In this document: positions 32,850-43,531 of the stretch, piece after piece
Position numbering within the stretch: position 1 is the first letter of the stretch
Layout of the letters: each line of letters starts with the position of its first letter
From: Tetmemena sp. SeJ-2015
Lineage: Eukaryota; Ciliophora; Spirotrichea; Sporadotrichida; Oxytrichidae
Direction of reading: 5' to 3'
Assembly (NCBI GenBank): GCA_027382625.1
Contig: JAJKFJ010022654.1
Location: 1-64,000, forward strand
Length of the DNA: 64,000 nucleotides
Position numbers and translations under genes: made by a program
The notes under the pieces: generated by a model
Database searches by the model: none
Told to the model about the DNA's origin: nothing
The model's input: the letters and a program-made list of their open reading frames with translations, nothing else

Positions 32850-35571
32850 ATGGAAGACAACTCAAGAAACTACACTGAAGCTCAATCTTATCTTATTTTA
32901 ATTATGATCTAAGACTAATGATTTCAAAATCGTAGTGTCGTAGTCTTCTCAATATACTTTCAAAAATGGCTAGTAGCCAAATTAAAATCTGAACTTGAAC
33001 AAATCCGTCACTCTCAACAGCTCAAGCAATAATACAGGTTAAGCTGCATCTCATAAACCCCAAAGATCTATGGATTTTTCGCAAGTCAATATTTTGTCAT
33101 CCAAAGGATCCGGGGAATAATAATAAGAGGTAAATAAAGATAGAAGTGGAGGGGTAATTTCTCAACCAGCTCCAAACTAAAACTCTTAGAGCTTCATAGG
33201 CTCTTCGAGGCACGATGGAGAAGTAGGAATGTTAAAATCTTAAATTTATTATTCTATAATGGTTGAGAGAAACAATAACTTGGAAATGTCTATGGTTCAC
33301 TCAGATGCTGGTTTCGCAATTGGAGGTGATTTGAATACAAGCTCAGATGCCTCGAGACAGGATTTTCAAAGTGAGATCGCAGTCATAAAAAATTTAGCAA
33401 TTTTATTTAAGATAGAATAGTCGATGAAAGAGAACCTCTAGAGAGATACTTTTCTTCACTCTCAAATATATTTATTAAAAAAGTATCCATAATAATAAAT
33501 ACACAAAGCTTTCCTATTTTTTTAAAAATAATATAAATAAGGTCTTTAAAAAGATATATAAAATCAATGAATTAAGATCAATTTAAAATTAACAAATTTT
33601 TCCCCCTTTTTTAAAGTAGTCATTACTTAAAGAAAATTAAAGGAATTAATTACAGTTAATTTTAAATATCTCAAAGCTTAATTTTGAGGAGTGTATGCTT
33701 TTACTAAGACCAAACTTCTCCTCGCATCACAGTTCCCTAGCTTCACTCTATAAAATTGACTAGAAATCCTAGCAAGTCTTAACTACTCAGCAATTCTAAA
33801 TCCTATTTCCCAAAGGTAATTTATGGGATCAGCTTGAAAGAGAGGGCTTTGCCCCAAAAAGAGAAATCACTCTTAAAACAGTAAATGCTCTCAAAGAACT
33901 CATGGAGTTTGAAAAAAGGTACTACTCATTTGCTTAAAACAAAATTAATTTGCTTATCTAAGCGAGAAACAGGAGACCAGAGAGACTCGCTACTAAGTAT
34001 TTTAGGAGCTGCGCATGTTACTTGAGGATCAAAACAGCAAAATGCAATATGTGTAACCTCAGTTCGGCTAATAGGAAAATAATAATATTTATGGTGGTCA
34101 AAATCCTTTCGTCCAAAGGCTCATCCAAATATCAACTGAGGTAATTAAAAGTGAGGTTTGATAATGCTTATTTAAATGAGGCAGAGCTGCTGATAAGGTC
34201 AAAGAGCGTTATGATCATGAATTATAAGGACAATCTATATCAAAGAAGGGACGACTCATAAGTCTTAAAGGAAGTGAAGGAACAAAGAGAGAGACTCGAT
34301 ACTGGACCTTAGCAAATGAGAAGAATGCAGAACAAACCTTCTAATTCCAATCAGTCTCATAAGTAAAGATACAATTAAACTATTCAATATCTTATAATAA
34401 AGATACGAATGGAGCTCTGAAGTTTAGAAGATTAAAGACCACTATGAGTTAGAGCTTAGGACTTTAGAATAGCTTTTTAAGGGAAAAAGAGCAGCTCTCA
34501 GCTAGGATCATTTTACTGCTCTGATGGCTACTACTAACTTAAAAGAGTTGATGCGGCAGAGGAACTTGAAGTTTTATGAAAAGTCTCTGAAGAATCAACA
34601 TAACTAGTACAACAGTCTATGGAAATGGTTACTTAACCTCTAGATCATTTTCGTATCAAGGCATAAACTCCTTCTTACCATTTATTATAAATTATTCTGT
34701 ATCAGTTTTTGAGCAAGCAAGAAGAGTTTGTATCTAAGATGTACGCTCTTCAGAACATGGAGATAAATAAGAGCAAAATTGAGGATACGATTGTAAAGAA
34801 ATTATCAAATTTTAGTAGAAGTTTAAGTTTTTATTAATAAAGAAAGTGATAAACTTCATAATGAACAACGAGAGAGTTTATAGAGTAGATATTTTCCTAA
34901 GGACAGAGGACGAAAACAATAAGTTGAAATTTAGAAAAGAAAACATCCTTGATCAAGACTGGTCAGAGAAGGAGCTTTAGAGTAGGACATTTATGACTTC
35001 TAACAAAGTTGAGTATCTTGATCTGTTTTCTTGCACTCACCCAAAGTTCTCATAGCCTTTAGCTTTCCGAAGAGTCCTGGACAGACTTGACGACTGCTTG
35101 CAACAGAAGAAGCCATCAGAGCTGAGGAAAGTAATGCCCAGCTATAGAATTGGAGAAGACCCAGTCAAATATTTCATTGGAAATTTCGATATAAAGCACT
35201 ACATAGTATTCTCTCTTGATGAAAGCATAGATGTAAATGGGTAGCAAATACAAAGAAACCCTCAAAGTGTGCAATTTGATGCTTAGAGTATTCAAACCTA
35301 AGTTTCTTCAAAGATAAATCCAAACATTTCAGCGGCTCTCTCTCAATCAAAATATTTTACAATAATCAGGGAGCTTGCAAGTTGATAGTAATTCTTCTCA
35401 TTTCGCTTCGATTAGTGTCGACCCAAAAAGGATTTAAAATTATTTCTGTATTATTTTTAGAGGAAGGGTAAACTAAGTCCAAGCGATCCGTTAGCATTAC
35501 TGCATGAACTTCAGATGGATAAGTACTACTACAGCATGGACAAGTGGAGTTAGGTTTCTTGCTTTTGTTGA
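32850..35571 (+). CDS. Coiled-coil hypothetical protein
   Basis: Unknown function. The start is MEDNSRNYTEAQSKTNDFK, followed by a low-complexity N-terminal third (SSKGSGEQQQEVNKDR), then charged, helix-prone segments (KREITLKTVNALKELMEF, LLIRSKSVMIMNYKDNLY, QVLKEVKEQRERLD, HYELELRTLEQLFKGKR) typical of coiled coil. A folded C-terminal part follows (NNERVYRVDIFLRTEDENNK, AFRRVLDRLDDCLQQKKPSE, RIGEDPVKYFIGNFDIKH). Frame-keeping introns are 33919-33962, 34156-34180 (25 nt), 34653-34705 and 34793-34815 (23 nt). IESs are at 32885, 33480, 34365 and 35378. The end chosen (TGA 35569, after SMDKWSQVSCFC) depends on the last IES; if it is instead an intron ending at 35416, the protein ends at TGA 35505. 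Confidence 0.8.
32885..32906. other. IES, 22 bp, pointer ATCT
   Basis: ATCT at 32885 and 32907. Removal joins NYTEAQS to KTNDFKIVV. It is one of the shortest inserts in the window and would otherwise bring a TGA after about 24 codons. Confidence 0.8.
33480..33612. other. IES, 133 bp, pointer AAAGTA
   Basis: AAAGTA at 33480 and 33613. Removal joins HSQIYLLKK to QSLLKENQRNQLQL. The interior is strongly AT-rich. Confidence 0.85.
34365..34398. other. IES, 34 bp, pointer TAAAGATAC
   Basis: The 9-bp repeat TAAAGATAC at 34365 and 34399 is the longest pointer seen in the window. Removal joins SHKQRY to EWSSEVQKIKDHYELE and avoids an in-frame TGA. Confidence 0.9.
35378..35479. other. Probable IES, 102 bp, pointer CAAG
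   Basis: CAAG at 35378 and 35480. Removal joins FTIIRELAS to DPLALLHELQMDKYYYSM. An alternative is an intron 35381-35415, after which GFKIISVLFLEEGQTKSK would be the tail. Confidence 0.5.
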
Positions 35572-35591
35572 TTATAATTTGAAATTTTAAC

Positions 35592-36751
35592 TACTCAATC
35601 TTTCCATTTTATGAAATAAATGAGTTCTTCGTTCTCCTTTGCATCCTGCTCTAAGCCTCAAGATAAACATAGATATTGAATACATCTTGAATTAAATTTA
35701 TCTTGTCTTGCTTGGTCTTGTATTTGTCACAAATAGGTAGCCCATAGTCCTTTGGATAGTTTACAAAAGTGCTCTAATATGGATCTTCAGCCAAGCTCAA
35801 GTTGAAGTCTGCAGATCTCACTTTCCTATATAATGATGATGAGATCTTATGGTTATCATAATTTTTAAAGGTCTACTTACTTTTCTATCAAGGAAAAACT
35901 AGGCTTGTACCTTCCACAGTGAGGTCCCACTTGCTTTATATTCTAATACTTAGATGAATAAAATTTTATCTTACATAAATAAGCAGCTTCTCCCTTGCAA
36001 TTCCTCTAAAAGCAGAAGAAAGAGGTCTCTTATCCAGCCCATTTTTCTTATCGCTCGCTAAATTGCGACAAAGTTGGCGGAGATAGTCATAACCTGTTTG
36101 AGATGAAGAATCCAAAGCCCCTCCGATTTCATTATCCTAATCCTCCAATTTGTTCTAATGGCCATTATCAATCAAAGATACTCTAAATAACGACTCTAAA
36201 TTTGAATAAGATTTAGTGTTATTCAAGTCTGTAGATTTGGTGGCTCTATTTCTGCCTGCTCCAATAGCACTTCCTTAATTTGATTTGACTTGCTATCTTG
36301 CTGCAGCTCCTGTATCGTATGAAGTTGAGAAATTTTGAGCATTCATGAAATTTTAAACTCTATATAAGATAGAATACGATAATAAGGATTGAAGGTTGGC
36401 GTTTCACCAATGGCGAAGTAGTTGTTTTGAGTGGTTGATTTGATTTAGTCCCTAATTTCCTGTAACTTGCTGTTATTGCTGTTACCACCGTGCTGCGAAA
36501 GAATTTTAGGCTATGCATTAGCATACTTATCTTATAACTCCAATAAATACTAAACATGCTTTTCTCTAATCTTTGTTCTTGATGTTCTCAATAACATCTG
36601 CATCTAAGAGAGGCTTCATGCCTGTGGCTGCCATCTCCACCTCAGTAAGTCCTTATTTAAAGCAGGCATATAGACATATCGTTGACTTGCCCCTTCTTGA
36701 AATCATGGGAGTGCCCTTGCCAGAATACTTAGCGAAGTTGTTTATCAACAT
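35592..36751 (-). CDS. Hypothetical protein, several inserts, ends uncertain
   Basis: Unknown function. Reading from an ATG at 36751: MLINNFAKYSGKGTPMISRR, then AATGMKPLLDADVIENIKNKD, a Q-rich link, NNYFAIGETPTFNPYYRI, then from 36345 MNAQNFSTSYDTGAAARQQV, and LRQLCRNLASDKKNGLDKRP, VGPHCGRYKPSFSLIEK, SADFNLSLAEDPYQSTFV and NYPKDYGLPICDKYKTKQDK. Segments with Gly-Pro-Tyr spacing recall sperm-tail PG-rich or similar cytoskeletal repeats, but this is weak. At least one AAG-pointer insert (34 bp, near 35850) and one intron near 35950 are needed. The parts around 36345-36560 do not join cleanly, so this could be two genes. The 3' end runs into the convergent neighbour and is not fixed. Confidence 0.55.
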
Positions 36752-36799
36752 TTTTGCAAATAAATTTACTATTCTTATTAATATTGCTTTAATCATCAA

Positions 36800-39075
36800 A
36801 TTCAGTATAGTTCTTATACGAAGAACTCATCAAGAAAACTGCAGAAATCCAAGAACTTATTGCAAAGATACTCAAGAAGAACTCACCTAAGTCAACACTC
36901 AGAGACAAAAAGAAACTCATTTGGTCTCTTGAACAGATCCCAATTCAAAAGAGAAAAGAGGTCATTTTGTTCCTAACTAAGCAGGTATCTTAGTTTTATT
37001 ATTATCAGAGTCGGGAGGTAAAGATGGCTTAGGCAGTGTATCCAGTGAACTTGGAATTCTTGGAGGGCTAAGAGAGCAGTTGCTGAGAGTAGATGGTGCC
37101 AATCAAATATCAAGGGACAATAATGCCAGAGGCTATCATTATTTCTAATGCTAATTAAATGCTATGGTGACAACTACAGCAATTAGTTTAAGTCTTAAGA
37201 TAACAGCCCAAGCAAGTATAACCCATATAGGAGTCAAGGCACAGTTGATATGTCTCCTGGCAAGCGCTCTATTTTCCTCAATTTAAAAATTATGAATAGG
37301 TTTAAGGAGATTTAATTTCAATGAGAGCTAACAATCTCCGAAGAAGTACGACGGCTTATACGAGTCAACAGCGATGGCAAGTGATTTCAACAAAGATAAT
37401 CAGCTCATAAACTTCAAATTAATATCTTATCTACTACTTTTAACTTGTAAAGTGTCATTGATGGAGATAACTCTTCTGCTATCATTAAGAAATAAGATAG
37501 TCCAATAAAAAAGCAAAATAAGTCAGTAGTTATTAATCAAGGTGGATCTACAACAAACAGCAACTCAAAGCAAAAGTTATCATTTACATCGTTCCTTTTT
37601 AAATCTTAAAAGGGGAAGAACGTTGGAGCTCATTTTGCGAATTTCAGTTAATAATTTTATAAACTTTTAGTTAAGACGACGATTTCAGCAGTTCACTTTT
37701 TAACAATCAAGGAATTAAACTTTAAAACGTTAGCTAAGACTTTGAGTTCAATAAAAGTGATGGCTAGAGAGTTTTTAACCATGGTCACAGGAAATCTATA
37801 AAAAAGCAAGCGAGCATCAATGAGTTCCTGTAATTTTGGTTTTAAATTTAAAATGAGTCTTCTTAACTCAATATAATGAGAAATGCTTCTATTCTGGAAT
37901 AGTACTCCAGTTTTAAAAGACCAAGCACTTCGGTAGCTTACAACTAGTAGAGAAGTGGAAGTGAGCTAAAAAACAAGAGCTTTACTTAGAATAGCAATAG
38001 TGCACTGAATAAGTCAAATTCACTGATGATGAGATTGCGATCCTAGAAGTTTTCAATTGGTTCTTCTAATGCTTTTACTAGGCCTTCAATATTAGTATAC
38101 TTTACTTTTTTTAAATTTAAGCTCAATGGGCTATGGAGGGTAGAATGGACTTGCAAGAGAGTCTTTCTTTGATCACCTGGCTGGAGCAAACGAAAACAGA
38201 TTCATTCCTTTCAACGACATGCCTTCAGTTTGCAGCAAGTTTAAGAGAGGGGATGAATCGGTACAATAATTTGACAACTAAGTTTGCAGAGATGGTTAAA
38301 TGCTAAAGAGCGAGAGAGCTGGACTCGTGGCAGCAGGAGTGCTTAAAAATATAAACTTGCATGACTATGACTACGACTTCATGGCTAATAAGCCAAAGAT
38401 AACCAAAGGCTGTAAGTTTAAATTAAGATTATACAATGTTTTCTCTAGTAATTGACTTTGACAAACAAATGGAGAGACCCTCTATCACAATCAAAAAGTC
38501 TTATCAGGGAGCAGCCAGCGATTTCTAGCATCTGTATGAGCCAGATTCTCAAGGTGAGTTAAATCAGAGTGAGATAAACTCAAGAGTTGCTAAAAAGAAG
38601 AGATAAGTCTCTGCTTGGGATAAGCAACTGCCTAGAGACAATCAAAATACTGTCTTATTCTGCATTAGAACATATCAAGTTTGTTATAATTAATGTCATC
38701 TATAACCTGAGCGAAACTATGAACTTGAAGCAAGAGGACAGGCATCTCAAAGATAATTTTAAAGCTGAAATGAAAATCAAAGTCAGCTAAACGGCGCACA
38801 AATAAGGTGCATTGAATAAGTCATCGATTAATGACTAGCACAGTTCAAACAAATAAGAGAATTCATTGACTTAGAATACCCAAGCTTTCATAACAAAAGG
38901 AGATTAAATTCAGTCATTGAGCCAAAACAAAAACACAAATTCCTAAAACGATGCTTCTAAATAATTTTAGATTGAATAGGTTCCTCATTAGTAAAGAGCT
39001 ATAAGTAGTTTTGGACATAGATAGAAAAAGTTAAGCATGAGGATGATGAATTTGCTATAACTCAAAGATTTTTAT
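36800..39075 (+). CDS. Low-complexity hypothetical protein, start not found
   Basis: Unknown function. A helical N-terminal part (TAEIQELIAKILKKNSPKST, KKKLIWSLEQIPIQKRKEV) is followed by a long Q/N/S/K-rich protein: SQDNSPSKYNPYRSQGTV, GQRVFNHGHRKSIKKQASIN, SVAYNQQRSGSELKNKSF, then a more ordered stretch ESFFDHLAGANENRFIPFND, AGLVAAGVLKNINLHDYDYD and PSITIKKSYQGAASDFQHLY. In-frame TAA/TAG are abundant. A 28-nt intron near 36986 and one at about 38412-38448 fit GT-AG. An IES lies at 37646. No ATG precedes the first coding stretch, so the first segment may lie behind an unresolved IES. It may be continuous with the next plus-strand gene. Confidence 0.6.
37646..37668. other. IES, 23 bp, pointer AGTTAA
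   Basis: AGTTAA at 37646 and 37669. Removal joins GKNVGAHFANFS to QDDDFSSSLFNNQG, both clearly coding. An intron reading gives no better frame. Confidence 0.8.
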
Positions 39076-39299
39076 AAATAAGTATTTATATAAATTAATT
39101 CTGATTAAACTTCTGCAGTTTAAGCATGTTTTTCTTATATTAATAAAATTGGTAAAGCAGTTATTTTTACTTTTTTAAGGACTCACATACAAATAGATTT
39201 TATTCTTAATTATGCTATTTTCATTATTCAAAATTTTTCTTATCAATTTAATCCATCAAGTCTTGCATTTAGCTCTTATGAATATCGGCATAGGATTTT

Positions 39300-41939
39300 A
39301 TAAGTGGTGACGCAACAATTAATCAAAAGAAAGAATCTACAACTGCTTAAACGAAAATTAATAATGAAAAGGAAAAAAGAAGTTCTTTGAAGATCAGAAA
39401 GCAATCTTAGATGAGTGTTGATTTGAGTAGCAAAGGATAGGAACCCAAAAACTCACTTAATCTAATTTATTATTCTGTTTTAAATGCAGTGTATTTTATC
39501 TCAAGCAATTGAAGAGTAAGATGAGCTAATCATGATCAAAATTATATTTCGTGAATCCAATTTAATTATAATTTCTTTAAATCTATCAAATGAAATTCCA
39601 TATATACTTTTAATCAATAACAGTATTTTAGAAAGTATTTAAATTTAGCAAAATATGAACAATTTTCACAAATAACAGAAAACCGCAAGTCAACCTATGA
39701 TGATCTAGACGAAAACTCTGATAAGGAAAATCAAGACACAAACTCTATGTTCCACAGAAGTCATATTTATCTAATATAGATAAAATAAGTAGAAATACTT
39801 TAAGAGGTAATTCAAAAACAGTCAATACTTAAAAAACAAATCCTAAATTCAAACTCCCACATAAATAGAAAGAGCTTAACGCTACCAATTCAAAAGTCAA
39901 CTCCTAGATAAGTTGACTATCTTAATTCAAAAGCAGAGTCTTCTGAATTCATACAAGAATCAGCTCGGTCTTTGAATTAACAAAATCTTAGTGTGCTAAA
40001 ATAGAAGTATTAGGAGAAACTTCACTATAATTTCCCAAATGAACTCTTTTCTACTCTGAAAAAGAGTGAAGATAAGAAATAAAATGCAAAGTTAAACGAT
40101 GAAGATGAAAAATTTAGTTCCAAAAAGCAACTAAACTTTGCAAATAATGCGATCTAGAATGCATTTAAATAACAAGTTCCTATTAATTAGAATATCTAGC
40201 CCACAAGTTGGTAGGATAAAATAATCTAAGAGTACTTGGAGGAAAAGATAAAAGCAGAAAGTTAAAAGTAGTCCATACATTCCAATAATGAAGCTGTTCC
40301 TGGGTTATTCTCAAATCAATACATAAATTGCTAAAATGATGAAGAAGACATTTCTTTGAAATATGATATTACACTTACAAATGATATTCATTTATTTCCA
40401 TAACAATTGAATTCATATCTGCTTAGTTAAGCCAAGAAAGCAGTTATATTTATTCTAAGCTTATTTCATTTAAAAATAAAAGCAGTATGAAGAACTCTGT
40501 TATCCTATAAGAGGATCACAAAAATCCTAATGGAGGTGTGCATAACTAGAAAACTCTCTTGCAAGGAATTAATTCTGCATAGGAAGCTGTTAATATCTCT
40601 GAAATTTCAGTAGTTTCTTCTCTATAGCCAAAGATGGAAGAGCTTATTTTTAATTTACATAATCCCTTGCTAAATTCTAAGTTACAAAATCTTAAGAGAA
40701 AATTTAAATCATTCTAAAATTGACATGAATGTTAAATAGGGCGGAGCAATTAAGGATTATCACAGCCATATTTAAAGGGAGCTGAAAGGAACGATTGTAA
40801 ACACAAATTTAGAAGCCCCTTGTATTATAAATAATGGTTCAAAGTAAATTTTGATAACTCTTTTAAAAAAATATTAATACAATAAATAAATTAAAGTGCT
40901 CGAATATGGATGATAAAATTAGTTAGGCGAATCCGTTTAAGAGAGCAAAACCTAGCAATCAACAATCATCAAACATCATTTAAATTTCAAACAACTGTGA
41001 ACCCAAAGCTAATTCTTTTTTATCTTCATAAATAAAAATAAATTTTTATAAGATATAAGCTTAGATTTGTAGTATAAAAAAGAGTAAGAGATATAAACTG
41101 ATGTTTAGTCAATTAAATTGAGTGATATTCTACAAAAATACAACATCAAAAACGAAGATTTTATCAAGGGATAAACTGAAACTTATGGTACTTGCTAAAA
41201 TGAAAAGAGAAACAGTTTAGTGAATACATCAAACTTAAAGAGCTGTTTTAAATCGAACCAGCAACTGAAGTAAAATATGAATAGAACTCACTCCTAAATT
41301 TAGTCAAGAGATAATTAAAGGACTAATCAATTAACTTAAAAAAAATCATTTTACCCACAGAAGAATTGCCGAGATCCATTTAATCATTATAACCCTCTCA
41401 ATTTATAGATAACGAGAGGAAAAAGACAAATCTCAAAATAGAAACAGCATGTCCAAGCATCCTTTAAACTTCCAAAAACAGCATTAGTCTTTCTTCAATC
41501 TTTCAAAATCAAAATATTTCTGCCAAAATTGTCTCATCATCTAGTACTCGGTCAAAGTCCAAGTTACTATAGCACCTATAGTAGTATAGCTCTTGCAGAA
41601 GCTCCTAATTTTTAAATAGAACATTCAATACTTCCAAACACACAAATATCAACGAAGGATTTCCGCAGCAATAGAGTTGCATAAATTAAAATTCAGAAAC
41701 TAACTCCTCCCTTTATTCGGCCAAGATTTTGGATGCTGATGAATAAAAATCTAAAAATAAGGATGAAAGGTAACATCTTTAGTCTATGATTGAATAAAGG
41801 ATCCTTGCTTAATAATTTTTAATTTTTTAATCTTAATAGTAGCAAGTTTTAGAGAGACAGAAACTTCAAAAAGAGCTCTATCTCTAAAGAGAGGGGCTCA
41901 GATTTTCTTAAGTTCCCCTAGACAAATGAACTATTTTTT
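39300..41939 (+). CDS. Long Q/N/K/S-rich hypothetical protein
   Basis: Unknown function. Coding sequence with very high Q, N, K and S content and dense in-frame TAA/TAG runs from about 39300 (GDATINQKKESTTAQTKIN) through KSTYDDLDENSDKENQDTNS, VDYLNSKAESSEFIQESARS, NELFSTLKKSEDKKQNAK, GVHNQKTLLQGINSAQEAVN, NMDDKISQANPFKRAKPSN and SSSSTRSKSKLLQHLQQYSS. It ends with a helical basic tail (VLERQKLQKELYLQREGL) at TGA 41937. At least four frame changes need introns or IESs; one is fixed at 40841. No domain was recognised. Such proteins are common in ciliates, often structural or regulatory, but no role is claimed. It may be the 3' part of the preceding gene. Confidence 0.65.
40841..40892. other. IES, 52 bp, pointer AAAGT
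   Basis: AAAGT at 40841 and 40893. Removal joins PCIINNGSK to CSNMDDKISQANPF. Cutting at the nearby GT-AG pair gives the wrong frame. Confidence 0.7.
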
Positions 41940-42017
41940 AATTTATTGTAATTTTTTTTATATGTCATTACTCTTTCAGTTGGCATTTGCGTTAAGCTAT
42001 AATAAGAAGTGAGAAGA

Positions 42018-43391
42018 ATGGAAAAGTTTAATGAAGTGTCATTAATAATTTGGTCAGGCTTTAATATCAATAAATCCTAAGGCAATCAAGATTTAATGGA
42101 CACTTTTCAAAAGTTAACAATCTTATTCTATTTCCTGCTTTTAATCGGAGTATATGTTTATACCTTCCTCCGATGGGATCAGTCCTAGTAAGTAGTCTTT
42201 TAAGGGACAAAATGTCCCAATTTTTAACATATCAGCTCGGGTTTCTTCTTAAAATCACTAATATTCTCAAAATAAATACAAACTATTCAAAATTTATAGT
42301 GATTTTGTAGCAATATTCAGTGTATTTTAAAAAACAGAGTTTGCAAAATTAAATAGAGAGTTTAATACGGGGGGATAGGTAGCGCATCATTAAAGAAGTT
42401 ATCATTTCATTTTATTTGAATTTATAATACGCATAATTAATTAATTTTTTAAAGAATTATTTATTTAAAACGACAAAGGTCAATTACTAATTGTCTTTAA
42501 TACTTAATGCTAAACTTATTTTAGATGCAACTAAATAGTGATTAAAATTTGGCCCTTGGTTGCCATGCCCCTAGTAGTAACTATAAGGTGCATAGAAGTA
42601 TTCAATGACAAAAGACTGAAGAAGAAAGGCGCTTTACAATTTTGCTATATTGGAATTATGATGCCTCTAGTTATGATTTGCATAATAGTGGCTATCTTTG
42701 CCATTTCTGTTTCAGAAAGTGCCTGTGTAAGTAATATTTTGATTGTCGTAAGTGTAAAATATTGTTTTAGGTGACTGCAGATTTCTTTGTGGTTTTGTTC
42801 TATGTATCTCTTAGAATGCTATTTGTAATAGTGCGAGCACTAAGGATCATTTAAATAAATAGGCATGAAACGACAAATTAATCGCAAAGTCGATTCTCTT
42901 AGTCAATAATTGTATCTGCTTTCTTTAGTAATGTTATATAGAGAGAGAACAAGAAGAATATTTAATTATTTGACTTATAGTATTCAGCTTTTATAAGAGT
43001 AGTCACTGTCTTTAATAAGCGACTTGATAAGTTTACCTGAAATCGATATGCAATTTGAAGCTTAAAATAGAGGATCACTTTTTATAGCTAGGAAATTAAT
43101 ATGTATTTTGCTTTGAGGATTAAACGAAGACGAACTTGCAAAAGTTTAACCAAACGTACACGATCTCACACGATCTATAGACGAGGAAGATGTGTGTGCA
43201 TTATGCTAACTCGAGTACAAGAGTGACCTATCAAAAGTTAAATACCTATAAAATATGAAGCATATTTTATAGTTGTTAAACTAACTAACTGCAAACATAT
43301 GTTTCATCAAGACTGTATTAAAGAATGGTTCAAGAGAAAGGCTAAGTGTCCTTGCTGCAACCGCGATGTCAAATAATATTCCTTAGAGTGA
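42018..43391 (+). CDS. Multi-pass membrane RING-H2 ubiquitin ligase
   Basis: Probable E3 ubiquitin ligase in an internal membrane. From the ATG at 42018 (MEKFNEVSLIIWSGFN) hydrophobic segments follow: LTILFYFLLLIGVYVYTFL, IWPLVAMPLVVTIRC, YIGIMMPLVMICIIVAIFAI and ADFFVVLFYVSLRMLFVIV. The cytosolic C-terminus has a canonical RING-H2: DEEDVCALCQLEYKSDLSKV, KLTNCKHMFHQDCIKEWFK, KAKCPCCNRDVK, ending at TGA 43389. All eight ligands (C-C-C-H-H-C-C-C) are present. A 44-nt intron lies at 42727-42770. IESs at 42193 and 43237 must be removed, the second from within the RING. One more junction near 43090-43110 is unresolved. Membrane RING ligases often serve ER quality control, but the substrate here is unknown. 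Confidence 0.85.
42193..42535. other. IES, 343 bp, pointer TAGT
   Basis: TAGT at 42193 and 42536. Removal joins FLRWDQSQQ to VVIKIWPLVAMPLVV, bringing two membrane segments together. The interior is AT-rich with one GC-richer patch (GGGGGGATAGGTAGCGCATC near 42369). Confidence 0.75.
43237..43274. other. IES, 38 bp, pointer GTTAAA
   Basis: GTTAAA at 43237 and 43275 interrupts the RING finger between its second and third metal-ligand groups. Removal gives SDLSKVKLTNCKHMFHQD, the expected RING-H2 spacing. Confidence 0.9.
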
Positions 43392-43531
43392 AAATATTAG
43401 TCTAAATTAGTTTTTAATTTACCAGGAAATATTCTTAGTTGCCCTAATTTCTATCTAACAGATTATGAATATCTTATAAAAGTTGATTGAATATAAAATC
43501 TTTGTAATTAAAATATTCTAAATATTATTCT

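Noticed and set aside
36573..36890. 105-codon plus-strand open frame starting MFLMFSITSASKRGF
   Set aside because: Its first half is antisense to the minus-strand stretch reading AATGMKPLLDADVIENIKNKD, and its second half is out of frame with the plus-strand gene.
42193..42535. Intron interpretation of the 343-bp insert in the RING gene
   Set aside because: It is far longer than the 17-67 nt introns of the window and lacks GT-AG ends that keep frame, whereas the TAGT pointer does.
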